This document shows, in pieces, positions 45,362 to 53,621 of a stretch of 64,000 nucleotides of DNA. The notes below the pieces were generated by a model. It was not told the origin of the DNA, searched no databases, and saw only the letters and a program-made list of their open reading frames with translations. Origin of the DNA: Nocardioides panaciterrulae (GTDB taxonomy: Bacteria; Actinomycetota; Actinomycetes; Propionibacteriales; Nocardioidaceae); contig NZ_JACCBG010000001.1 of NCBI RefSeq assembly GCF_013409645.1, forward strand, positions 2,664,001 to 2,728,000. Direction: 5' to 3'. The translations under genes and the position numbers were made by a program. Numbering within the stretch: the first letter of the stretch is position 1; each line of letters begins with the position of its first letter.

Positions 45362-46753
45362 TCACCAGCCGGGCGGGCGACGGTCCGCCCAGGGGGCGGC
45401 CGCCTCGAGCTGGGCCGCGAGCGAGAGCAGCAGCTCCTCCTCGGCGGGCCGGGCGGCGAGCATCACGCCCACCGGGAGGCCGGCCGGCGTCCAGTGCAGG
45501 GGCAGCGAGACCGCGGGCATGCCGGTGACGTTCCAGGCCGAGGTCCAGGGCGTGAACGCCTTCTGGGCGGCGAAGTCCCGCGTCGGGTCGGCGTCGTCGC
45601 GCATCGCCCCCACCAGCGGGGGCAGCGCGGCCAGGGTCGGCGTCAGCACGGCGTCGTACGGCGCGAGCGCGGTCAGCGCGCCCGCGGCGAACCGCCGCAT
45701 CGCCCCGATCGCGAGCCCGAACTCCGGCCCGCTGACCGCCCGCCCGCGCTCCGCGAGCCAGCGGGTCAGCGGGCGCAGCAGCGGTTCCCGGTCCGGCGGC
45801 ACCACCGACAGGGCGGTCAGCACCGCCCAGCAGGTCTCGAAGACCGGCACGGCCTCCCGCGGCAGCGGGACGTCGACGTCGACGACCTCGTGCCCGAGCG
45901 ACGCCAGCAGCGAGGACGCCTGCTCCCAGGCGGCCACGCAGTCCGCCTCCACCGCCACGTCGGCGATGACCGGCCGGACGAACCTCGCCACCCGGAGCCG
46001 GCCCGGCTCCCGCTCGCAGGCGGCGAGGAAGGTCCCCGACGGCTCCGGCGCCCAGGAGGGGTCGCCGAGTCGGCGGCCGGCCAGCACGTCCAGCAGCGCA
46101 GCGGCGTCCCGGACCGTGCGCGCGAGCGGACCGGCCGTCGCCAGCCCCACCGGGTCGCCGTACATCGGGTGGCCGCTGATCCGCCCCCGGGTGGGCTTGA
46201 GCCCGACCAGCCCGCAGCAGGACGCCGGGATCCGGATCGAGCCGCCGCCGTCGGAGCCCTGGGCGAGCGGCACCAGCCCGGCCGCGACCGCGGCCGCCGC
46301 GCCGCCGGAGGAGCCGCCGGCCGTGCGGCTCCGGTCGTACGGCGTGACCGCGGGCGGGGCGACGTCGGGCTCGGTGTAGCAGGGCGACCCGAACTCCGGG
46401 GTGTTGGTCTTGCCGAGGCTGACCAGGCCGGCCGCCTCGAGCGACAGCACCACCCCGTCGGACACCTCCGGCACGAAGTCGCGGAACGCCGCCGAGCCGA
46501 AGGTGGTCCGCACGCCGGCGGTCAGGTTGAGGTCCTTGACCGCGGTCGGCACGCCCGAGAGCGGCGACTCCCCCTGCTCCCACGCGTCCGCGCGCGCCCG
46601 GGCCCGCTCCGGGGTCACGGTGACGAACCCGCCCACGTCGTCGAGGCGCTCGACCCGGTCGAGGTAGTGGTCGACCAGCTCGCGCGGTGACACCTCGCGG
46701 CGGCGCACCAGCGCTCCCTGCTCGAGGGCGGTCAGGTCGTGCAGCTCGGCCAT
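45362..46753 (-). CDS. Amidase (amidase signature family)
   Basis: 463 residues. The Ser-cis-Ser-Lys triad is visible: lysine in VPTAVKDLNL, serines in RTAGGSSGGAAAAV and GSDGGGSIRIPASCCG. Substrates vary (aliphatic amides, nylon oligomers, aryl acylamides), so the reaction is not specified. It follows the sugar ABC genes at 60 bp on the same strand but has no obvious link to them. Confidence 0.9.
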   Translation of the reverse strand: MAELHDLTALEQGALVRRREVSPRELVDHYLDRVERLDDVGGFVTVTPERARARADAWEQGESPLSGVPTAVKDLNLTAGVRTTFGSAAFRDFVPEVSDGVVLSLEAAGLVSLGKTNTPEFGSPCYTEPDVAPPAVTPYDRSRTAGGSSGGAAAAVAAGLVPLAQGSDGGGSIRIPASCCGLVGLKPTRGRISGHPMYGDPVGLATAGPLARTVRDAAALLDVLAGRRLGDPSWAPEPSGTFLAACEREPGRLRVARFVRPVIADVAVEADCVAAWEQASSLLASLGHEVVDVDVPLPREAVPVFETCWAVLTALSVVPPDREPLLRPLTRWLAERGRAVSGPEFGLAIGAMRRFAAGALTALAPYDAVLTPTLAALPPLVGAMRDDADPTRDFAAQKAFTPWTSAWNVTGMPAVSLPLHWTPAGLPVGVMLAARPAEEELLLSLAAQLEAAAPWADRRPPGW

Positions 46754-46812
46754 GGCGCGACGCTACCGCGCGCGGTCCCCCGGCCGGCCCGGCTCGGCGC
46801 GGCTCGGCACCG

Positions 46813-48117
46813 TCAGCGGGACACCGCGGCGCGGCCCCGCCGGGCGAGCGCGTCGATCGTCACCGCCAGCACCAGCACGATCGCGGTCACGATGAACTTC
46901 GACGGGGCGCTGTAGCCCTGCAGGCCCATGCCGTTGTCGATCGCGGCGATCACCAGGCCGCCGAGCACGGCGTGCAGCGGCTTCCCCCGGCCGCCGAACA
47001 GGCTGGTGCCGCCGATGACGGCGGCGGCCACCGCGTAGAGCACCAGCGTCCCGCCGTCGTACGACGTGGAGACCGACCGCAGCCGCGAGGCGTAGACGAT
47101 GCCGGCGATGCCCGCCGTGAACGACCCGAGCGCGAACGCCACCGTCCGGATCAGCGCGAGGTTCACGCCGGCCCGGCGGGCCGCCTCGGGGCCGCCGCCG
47201 ATCGCGTAGACGAAGCGGCCGAAGCGGGTGCGGGCCAGCACCACCGTCCACGCGAGCAGCACCGCGAGCACCAGCAGCAGCACCCAGGGGACGCCCTTGA
47301 TCGGCACCAGCACGCCCCGGTCGGTGTTGCAGATGGCCACCACCACGACGCCGGCGGTCAGCGTCAGCAGGATCTTGATCAGGGTCAGGCTCCGCGGCGG
47401 CGCCACCAGGCCGCTGCGCCGGCGCCGTTCGTCGCGGAACCAGGACCACACGCCGAAGACGCCGACCACGACCAGCATGACCACCCAGCTCGCGGCCGGC
47501 GAGAGCTGGCCGCTGGCGATGTCGTTGATGGTCGCGTCGTTGACGGGGACCACGCCGCCGCTGCCGAGGATCAGCAGCATCACGCCGAGCCAGCCGAGCT
47601 GGCCGGCGAGGGTGACGACGAACGAGGGCAGGCCGATCCGGGTGATGATGGTGCCCTGGAACACGCCGATCGCGGTGCAGGCGAGCAGCGCGGCGGCGAC
47701 CCCCGCCCACCACGGCCAGTTGTGTTTGTTCGAGATCAGCTCGGCCATGATCACCCCGCCCAGGCCGCCGATGTAGCCGATGGACAGGTCGATCTCCCCG
47801 AGCAGCAGGACGTAGACCTCGCCCATCGCCAGCAGCATGAACACCGACCCCTGCACGAGCAGGTTGACCATGTTGCCGGCGGTGAGGAAGTTGGAGTTCA
47901 GGTACTGGAAGAACGCCCCGATGAGGATCAGCCCGGCGACCACGGGGAGCGCGCCGGTCTCGCCGCCTCGGATCCGGACCCACTGCCCGCGCAGGTACTC
48001 CCCCAGCGAGGTCGCGGTCAGCGACGGGTCGATCGCGACGGCGGCGGCGTCGGCGCCGGTCGGGTCGGCCTCCTCCGGCGGCTCGGGGGTCCGCGGCACG
48101 GTGCCTCCGGTGGTCAT
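46813..48117 (-). CDS. Sugar ABC transporter permease (XylH/RbsC type)
   Basis: 434 residues with about ten helices. LLGEIDLSIGYIGGLGG and FGRFVYAIGGGPEAARRAGVN are the conserved blocks of ribose/xylose-type permeases. ATG at 48117 overlaps the ATPase stop by four bases. With the periplasmic-type binding protein it suggests pentose (xylose) uptake, but ligand identity is inferred. Confidence 0.92.
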   Translation of the reverse strand: MTTGGTVPRTPEPPEEADPTGADAAAVAIDPSLTATSLGEYLRGQWVRIRGGETGALPVVAGLILIGAFFQYLNSNFLTAGNMVNLLVQGSVFMLLAMGEVYVLLLGEIDLSIGYIGGLGGVIMAELISNKHNWPWWAGVAAALLACTAIGVFQGTIITRIGLPSFVVTLAGQLGWLGVMLLILGSGGVVPVNDATINDIASGQLSPAASWVVMLVVVGVFGVWSWFRDERRRRSGLVAPPRSLTLIKILLTLTAGVVVVAICNTDRGVLVPIKGVPWVLLLVLAVLLAWTVVLARTRFGRFVYAIGGGPEAARRAGVNLALIRTVAFALGSFTAGIAGIVYASRLRSVSTSYDGGTLVLYAVAAAVIGGTSLFGGRGKPLHAVLGGLVIAAIDNGMGLQGYSAPSKFIVTAIVLVLAVTIDALARRGRAAVSR

Positions 48118-48890
48118 GGCGCCTCCGTCCGGCTCGCCCCGAGGCGGTCGGAGGAGCCGGTGGTCATCAGGTCGACGACGCTCTTGCGGTCGAGGTCCTC
48201 GACCGGGCGGATGGCCACCAGCCGGCCGAGGCTGAGCACCGCGATCCGGTCGGCGACCTCGAACACGTCGTTCATGTTGTGCGAGATCACCAGCACGGCC
48301 AGGCCCTGGTCGGCCAGCCTGCGGATCAGCGAGAGCACCACCTCGGTCTGCGCGACGCCGAGGGCGGCGGTGGGCTCGTCCATGATCACGAGCTTGGAGT
48401 TCCACAGCACGGACTTGGCGATCGCGACGGACTGCCGCTGGCCGCCGGAGAGCGACGCGACCGGCTGCCGGATCGACCGGACCGTGGTCACGCGCAGGCT
48501 GGTCAGCGTCTCCCGTGCCGAGATCTCCATGCTCTCCTCATCCAGCAGCCACCGGCGCAGCCGCTCCCGGCCCAGGAACATGTTCTGGACGATGTCGAGG
48601 TTGTCGCAGAGCGCGAGGTCCTGGTAGACGGTCTCGATGCCGAGCGCGGCGGCGTCCCGCGGGCTGTGCAGCTCGACCGGCTGCCCCTCCCACACGATCC
48701 GGCCGCCGTCGGGCGCATGGATCCCCGCGATGCACTTGATGAGCACGGACTTGCCCGCGCCGTTGTCGCCGGCCAGCGCGGTGACCTGCCCGGCGGCCAC
48801 GTCCAGGCTGACGTCGGTGAGCGCCTGGACGGGCCCGAAGTGCTTGTCGATGTGCTCGAGTCGCAGCAGCGGGCCCGCGGCCCCGGTCAC
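48114..48890 (-). CDS. Sugar ABC transporter ATPase (single-domain)
   Basis: 258 residues. Walker A GDNGAGKSVLIKC, signature SLSGGQRQSVAIAK and Walker B LVIMDEPTAALGV are present. RbsA/XylG proteins usually have two fused ATPase halves; this has one, as in FrcA-like systems, and it must dimerise. GTG start overlaps the binding-protein stop. Confidence 0.92.
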   Translation of the reverse strand: MTGAAGPLLRLEHIDKHFGPVQALTDVSLDVAAGQVTALAGDNGAGKSVLIKCIAGIHAPDGGRIVWEGQPVELHSPRDAAALGIETVYQDLALCDNLDIVQNMFLGRERLRRWLLDEESMEISARETLTSLRVTTVRSIRQPVASLSGGQRQSVAIAKSVLWNSKLVIMDEPTAALGVAQTEVVLSLIRRLADQGLAVLVISHNMNDVFEVADRIAVLSLGRLVAIRPVEDLDRKSVVDLMTTGSSDRLGASRTEAP

Positions 48891-50098
48891 TGGATCCCCG
48901 CGTCCTTGCAGGCCTGCTGGAGCGAGGAGATGCACAGGTCGGACGTCTTCACCGCACCGTCCTTGACCACCGTGTCAGCCATGTTGTCCTTGGTCACCCA
49001 CAGCGGCGTCTGGAGGCTGGACTGCACGTCCTTGCCCACGGTGTCGTCCTTGGTGGACCCGTTGACGAGCCCCGAGGGCACCGGCTGGCCGGCCCGGAGG
49101 TAGAGCGCGATCGCCGCGGCGCTCTGCGCCTCCAGGTAGATCGGCTTGTAGACGGTGCCGCACTGGTAGCCCTTGAGGATGTTCTGCAGCCCGGAGAGGG
49201 AGGCGTCCTGGCCGGTGGTGGGGAAGGTGTTGGCAGGCACCTTCTTGCTCTGCAGGTAGGAGATCACCGCGTTGGCGTTGTCGTCGTTCGGCGTCACGAC
49301 CGCGTTCATCTGCGGGTGTGCGGTGTACTGCTGGGCGAACGTGGTCTGCGCCTTGTCGGGGTCCCAGGTGCCGGCCGGCTCACCGACCTTGGTGTAGTCC
49401 CCGCTCTTGAACTTCGGGTCCAGCACGCCGTTGTAGCCCTGGGCGAAGAGCTTGGCGTTGTTGTCGGTCGGGTCGCCGTCCATGATCAGCACGTTGGGGT
49501 TCTTCACGCCCCAGTCCTGGATGCAGCTGACCTCGCCCTCGCCGATCAGCTTGCCGACCTTGACGTTGTCGAAGCTGACGTAGATGCGGTCCGAGGGCCC
49601 ACCCTGGGTGAGCCGGTCGTAGTCGATGACCTTGACGCCCTTGGACGTCGCGTTCTGCTCGATCGCGGCACCCGAGCCGGAGTCCAGCGCGTCGACCAGC
49701 AGCACCGAGGCGCCGGCGGTGATCGCGGCCTCCGCCTGCGTCTGCATGGTGCTCGCGCTGCCCTGGGCGTTCTGGATCTTGAACTGCGAGGAGCTCAGCC
49801 CGGCCTTCTGGAAGGCCTCCTTGAGGTACGGCGCGTCGAACGTCGTGTAGCGCGCGGACGTCGTGGTGTCGGGGAGCAGCACCGCCACCATCCCCTTGCC
49901 CTGCTGGGCGAGCGGCTTGAGCGTCTCCATCGCGGAGAAGTCCGAGGTGAAGTCGGAGTTGGAGATCGCCGGCACGCTGCTCGACGAGCTCGGGTTGCTG
50001 CCGGAGTTGTTGTTGTGGCTCCCCCCACCGCAGGCAGCGAGGCTGCTGGCGGCGAGGGCGACCGCGCTGACGGCGGCGGCCCGACGGTTGAGTCGCAT
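48887..50098 (-). CDS. Sugar-binding lipoprotein of the ABC importer
   Basis: 403 residues. A lipobox (LAASSLAACGGG) after a signal peptide gives lipid attachment. A Ser/Asn-rich linker follows, then the two-lobed periplasmic-binding fold (LLPDTTTSARYTTFDAPYLK; ASVLLVDALDSGSGAAIEQN; PNVLIMDGDPTDNN). It resembles XylF and RbsB relatives, so a pentose ligand is likely but not proven. Confidence 0.9.
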   Translation of the reverse strand: MRLNRRAAAVSAVALAASSLAACGGGSHNNNSGSNPSSSSSVPAISNSDFTSDFSAMETLKPLAQQGKGMVAVLLPDTTTSARYTTFDAPYLKEAFQKAGLSSSQFKIQNAQGSASTMQTQAEAAITAGASVLLVDALDSGSGAAIEQNATSKGVKVIDYDRLTQGGPSDRIYVSFDNVKVGKLIGEGEVSCIQDWGVKNPNVLIMDGDPTDNNAKLFAQGYNGVLDPKFKSGDYTKVGEPAGTWDPDKAQTTFAQQYTAHPQMNAVVTPNDDNANAVISYLQSKKVPANTFPTTGQDASLSGLQNILKGYQCGTVYKPIYLEAQSAAAIALYLRAGQPVPSGLVNGSTKDDTVGKDVQSSLQTPLWVTKDNMADTVVKDGAVKTSDLCISSLQQACKDAGIQ

Positions 50099-50302
50099 GG
50101 TGCTCCCCTGTCCCTGGCCTGTTCCTGGCCTCGAGGCCGGATCCCCCGTCCGGGCACCGCAGGGTGCGGCGCACCGCCCAGCGTCCGTCCGGACCTCGTC
50201 GGGGGTCAGGGGCGAAGGGCCGGTGGGACGGGACCGTCGGTCCCGTCCCACCGGTGAGCACCCGCGCCTCGTCCGGCGCCGGCGTCGAGCCGCGGCCCAG
50301 GC

Positions 50303-50854
50303 TCAGGCCGCGGCGGTCTCCGCCTCGAACTCCACGAGCGCGGCCACCGCACGGTCGAGGCGGTCACGGACCTCGGGGTCGGTGAGCACGTCCACCTCCA
50401 GCGCGGACTGCGAGACCGTGACGTCCTCCACCACGACCGCCCCGGCGATGCCGGCCGAGCGGACGGTGTCGGCGTGCGCCCACTTGCCGCCGTACGGCGT
50501 GGGCGTGGCGCCGACGACGCCGAACGGCTTGCCCTGGATCGCGCCCGCGCCGTAGGGCCGGGAGAGCCAGTCGATCGCGTTGTTGAGCACCGCCGGCATC
50601 GTCCCGTTGTACTCCGGCGTCACGGCCAGCACCCGGTCGGCGGCCGCGACCTGCTCGCGCAGGCGGGCCGCGGCGGCCGGCACGCTGCCGGGCCGGTCGA
50701 CGTCCTCGTTGTAGAACGGGACCTGGTCGAGGCCGTCCACCAGCTCGACCGACACGCCGGCCGGCGCGTGCTCGCGGAGGCTCTCGGCGAGCCGGCGGTT
50801 GACGGAGTCGGCGCGCAGGCTGCCGACCAGGACGGCGACACGGGTGTGGGGCAT
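50303..50854 (-). CDS. NADPH-dependent FMN reductase family protein
   Basis: 183 residues, flavodoxin-like: VAVLVGSLRADSVNRRLAES binds the FMN phosphate and VTPEYNGTMPAVLNNAIDW is the conserved core. Family members reduce quinones, azo dyes or chromate. No partner gene is adjacent. Confidence 0.9.
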   Translation of the reverse strand: MPHTRVAVLVGSLRADSVNRRLAESLREHAPAGVSVELVDGLDQVPFYNEDVDRPGSVPAAAARLREQVAAADRVLAVTPEYNGTMPAVLNNAIDWLSRPYGAGAIQGKPFGVVGATPTPYGGKWAHADTVRSAGIAGAVVVEDVTVSQSALEVDVLTDPEVRDRLDRAVAALVEFEAETAAA

Positions 50855-51211
50855 GGCGGTTCTCCTCGGGGGTGGGAAAGAGACGTCGATAGTTGGAACC
50901 GACCGCGGACCGGTTCGCTTCCACCGGGGCGTGTGAGGAAGCCCTCCCCGCGACGAGACGCGTCACGGCGGCGAGCCCCGGTAGGCGAGGGCGCCGCGAT
51001 GGGGCCGGTCGGGGCCCCGGCCGCGCGGTCGCGCGCACTCCTCGTGCTTGAGGACGGGTCCCCCAGCCTGAGGACGGCTTTGCCCTAAAGGGCAAGGGGA
51101 TCCGGGCCACACCATCAATTTGTGGCATGACCGGTCCAGACGGCCGTTCCTAGCGTCAAACGCATGGGAGGACAGGCCTTCCCAGCATCGAGAGGCCTAG
51201 GGGGCCAACAC
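50855..51211. other. Intergenic region, no gene recognised
   Basis: 357 bp. It contains a small palindrome GCCCTAAAGGGC near 51084 and the ribosome site and probable promoter of the secreted protein gene. No repeat-array units or clear coding bias were seen. Confidence 0.4.
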
Positions 51212-51685
51212 ATGCACACCATCACCAAAGCGATCGCGTCCGGCGCCACATCGCTCACCTTGGTCGCCCTGCCGGCAGGCTCGGCGCTCGCCCACACCGA
51301 CGACGGCGGTGGCGGGACCAGCAACGGCAGCACCATCATCAAGATCGCCAAGCACGGACTGCTCAGCAAGAGCCGCAACATCGCGTGGATCAAGGTCAAG
51401 GTGACCTGCTCGCCCGACGTCACCGACGCCCGGCTCGAGGGCACGCTCGCGCAGGTGACCCACGGCAACGCCCAGGAGAACACCGGCGTGCTCGCGGCGT
51501 ACAACGCCTTCGAGTGCAACGGCAACGAGGAGTGGGTCTACCTGCCCGTCCGCCGGCCCACCGGTGGCTTCCACTGGGTCAAGGGCGCCGCGCGCGTCTT
51601 CGACTTCGTGTTCGCGACCGAGGACCCGGCCAACGGCTGGACCTACGACCACGCGTCCGGGCGCACCATCTACCTGCGTCGCTGA
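51212..51685 (+). CDS. Secreted protein of unknown function
   Basis: 157 residues. Signal peptide MHTITKAIASGATSLTLVAL, ending PAGSALA before HTDDGGGG. Mature part has two cysteines (KVTCSPD, FECNGN), probably a disulfide, and a Trp/Tyr-rich C-terminal half. ATG at 51212 has AGGGGG upstream. No family is recognised. A strong terminator follows. Confidence 0.75.
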   Translation: MHTITKAIASGATSLTLVALPAGSALAHTDDGGGGTSNGSTIIKIAKHGLLSKSRNIAWIKVKVTCSPDVTDARLEGTLAQVTHGNAQENTGVLAAYNAFECNGNEEWVYLPVRRPTGGFHWVKGAARVFDFVFATEDPANGWTYDHASGRTIYLRR

Positions 51686-51695
51686 TCGCCGCGCA

Positions 51696-51735
51696 CACCG
51701 GGCCCCTCCTCCCAGCCGGGAGGAGGGGCCCGGTG
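51696..51735. terminator. Strong bidirectional terminator
   Basis: 18-bp perfect stem (CACCGGGCCCCTCCTCCC with its complement) and a four-base loop AGCC. It lies between the converging secreted-protein stop (51685) and cimA stop (51781). No T-run on either side. Confidence 0.85.
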
Positions 51736-51780
51736 CCGTGCTGCCGGGCCGGGGCCGGCCAGGGGCGGGCGGGGCCGGGC

Positions 51781-53385
51781 TCAGGCCTGCTGGCGCCGGA
51801 GCCCGAAGGTCAGCCCGTCGACGAGCGCCTGCCAGGACGCCTCGATGACGTTGTGACCGACGCCCACCGTGACCCAGGACGACTCGCCGTCACTGGTCTC
51901 GATCAGCACCCGGGTGATCGCGTCGGTGCCGTGGCCCTGGTCCAGGATGCGCACCTTGTAGTCGATCAGCTCGAACTTGGCCACCTCGGGGTAGGCCTGC
52001 CCGATCGCCTCGCGCAGCGCCTGGTCCAGGGCGTTGACCGGGCCGTTGCCCTCCCCGGTGACCACGAAGCGGACCCCGCCGGCGCGCAGCTTGACCGTCG
52101 CCTCCGACACCGCCTCGTCGGAGGTGCTGCGCCGGTCGAGCGTCTCGGTGATCACCCGCCACGACTCGACCTCGAAGTACGACGGCCGCGCGCCCTCCAC
52201 CTCCTCGAGCAGCAGCAGCTCGAAGGAGGCGTCGGCGGCCTCGAACGTGTGCCCCCGGGCCTCCAGCTCCTTGACCCGCTGGGTGATCCGGGAGACCAGG
52301 GCCTTGTCCTCCGGTGATCCGTCGGAGAGGTCGAAGCCGAGCTCGCGGCCCTTCAGCTCGATCGAGGCACGCCCGGCCATGTCGGAGACCAGCAGGCGCA
52401 TGTCGTTGCCGACGGTCACGGGGTCGAGGTGCTGGTAGAGGTTCGGGTCGACCTTGATCGCGCTCGCGTGCAGGCCGGCCTTGTGGGCGAACGCCGAGGT
52501 CCCGACGTACGGCTGACGCGAGGAGGGCGGCACGTTGGTCACCTCGGCGACCGCGTGCGCGATCCGGGTGGCGTCGCGCAGCAGCCCGGCCGGCAGCACC
52601 GTGCGGTCCAGCTTGAGCTCGAGGTTGGCCACCACGGTCACCAGGTCGGCGTTGCCGGTGCGCTCGCCGTACCCGTTGATCGTGCCCTGCACGTGGGTGG
52701 CGCCGGCCTCCACCGCCGCGAGCGTGTTGGCGACCGCGCAGCCGGTGTCGTTGTGGCAGTGGATGCCCACCCGCACCCCGGTGGTCTCGATGACGTCGTA
52801 CACCACATCGGCGACCCAGCCCGGCAGCATCCCGCCGTTGGTGTCGCACAGCGCCACGACCTCGGCGCCGGCCTCGGCGGCGGTCCGCAGCACCTCCAGC
52901 GCGTAGTCGCGGTTGGCGCGGTAGCCGTCGAAGAAGTGCTCGGCGTCGAGGAAGACCTGCTGTCCCTCGGCCCGCAGATGGGCGACGGTGTCGCGGACCA
53001 TCGCGAGGTTCTCCTGCAGCGTGGTGCGCAGCGCCAGCTCGACGTGCCGGTCGTGGGACTTGGCCACCAACGTCACGACCCCCGCCCCGCTCTCGCGCAG
53101 CGCGGCGACCAGCGGGTCGTCGGCCGCCCGCACCCCGGCCCGGCGGGTGGCGCCGAAGGCCGTCAGCCGCGCGTGCCCCAGTTCCAGCTCCTGCGCGGCC
53201 CGGCGGAAGAACTCGGTGTCCTTGGGGTTCGCGCCCGGCCAGCCGCCCTCGATGAAGCCGACCCCGAGCCCGTCCAGCTGGCGCGCGATGGCGAGCTTGT
53301 CCGCGACCGTGAGGTTCAGCCCCTCCTGCTGCGCGCCGTCGCGCAGCGTGGTGTCGTAGACGTGGAACGCGCCCTGCAGGTCCAT
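51781..53385 (-). CDS. cimA: Citramalate synthase
   Basis: Condenses pyruvate and acetyl-CoA to citramalate, starting threonine-independent isoleucine synthesis. 534 residues: [52 protein letters not shown], and a C-terminal regulatory domain as in LeuA. I prefer the ATG at 53385; the ATG at 53394 abuts AAGG. LeuCD and LeuB at other positions complete the route. An attenuator-like leader precedes it. Confidence 0.93.
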   Translation of the reverse strand: MDLQGAFHVYDTTLRDGAQQEGLNLTVADKLAIARQLDGLGVGFIEGGWPGANPKDTEFFRRAAQELELGHARLTAFGATRRAGVRAADDPLVAALRESGAGVVTLVAKSHDRHVELALRTTLQENLAMVRDTVAHLRAEGQQVFLDAEHFFDGYRANRDYALEVLRTAAEAGAEVVALCDTNGGMLPGWVADVVYDVIETTGVRVGIHCHNDTGCAVANTLAAVEAGATHVQGTINGYGERTGNADLVTVVANLELKLDRTVLPAGLLRDATRIAHAVAEVTNVPPSSRQPYVGTSAFAHKAGLHASAIKVDPNLYQHLDPVTVGNDMRLLVSDMAGRASIELKGRELGFDLSDGSPEDKALVSRITQRVKELEARGHTFEAADASFELLLLEEVEGARPSYFEVESWRVITETLDRRSTSDEAVSEATVKLRAGGVRFVVTGEGNGPVNALDQALREAIGQAYPEVAKFELIDYKVRILDQGHGTDAITRVLIETSDGESSWVTVGVGHNVIEASWQALVDGLTFGLRRQQA

Positions 53386-53439
53386 CGGTCTCATCCTTCG
53401 TGGTCACGGCGCCCGGTGGTCGCCGGTGCTGGTCGGGCA

Positions 53440-53506
53440 ACAAAAAGACCTCCCGGAGTACGAGAGGTCGGCGCGTCGGCTGCCCCGGGGCGGGGCGACG
53501 ACGCGC
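53440..53506 (-). promoter_or_regulatory. Attenuator-like leader of cimA
   Basis: On the minus strand, after the leader stop: arms GCGCGTCG (53506-53499) and CGACGCGC (53478-53471) form a perfect 8-bp hairpin. Then GACCTC (53469-53464) and GAGGTC (53452-53447) form a terminator stem followed by TTTTTG. The CGACGCGC arm is two bases from the terminator stem, so the two structures may compete. The layout matches ribosome-mediated attenuation. Confidence 0.55.
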
Positions 53507-53541
53507 TAGGGAATGATGCCCTGCTGCTGCATGCGGCCCAT
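53506..53541 (-). CDS. Candidate leader peptide of cimA
   Basis: 11 codons, MGRMQQQGIIP, then TAG. Two adjacent isoleucine codons (ATC ATT) sit just before the stop, matching the amino acid made through CimA. A start at the second methionine is also possible. The ribosome site is weak, so translation is unproven. Confidence 0.4.
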   Translation of the reverse strand: MGRMQQQGIIP

Positions 53542-53621
53542 GCTGCCACGGCTGTCCACGGGGCGGGCGGTGGTCTCGCGATGCGGGCCGGCCCGCGGGC
53601 CGCGCGGCGGCGGGCGGTGCC

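Noticed and set aside
46063..46075. Palindrome CGCCGAGTCGGCG inside the amidase gene
   Set aside because: It matches the core of the 22-bp unit but lacks the GTCAA arm, and it encodes conserved amidase residues; a chance match in GC-rich sequence.
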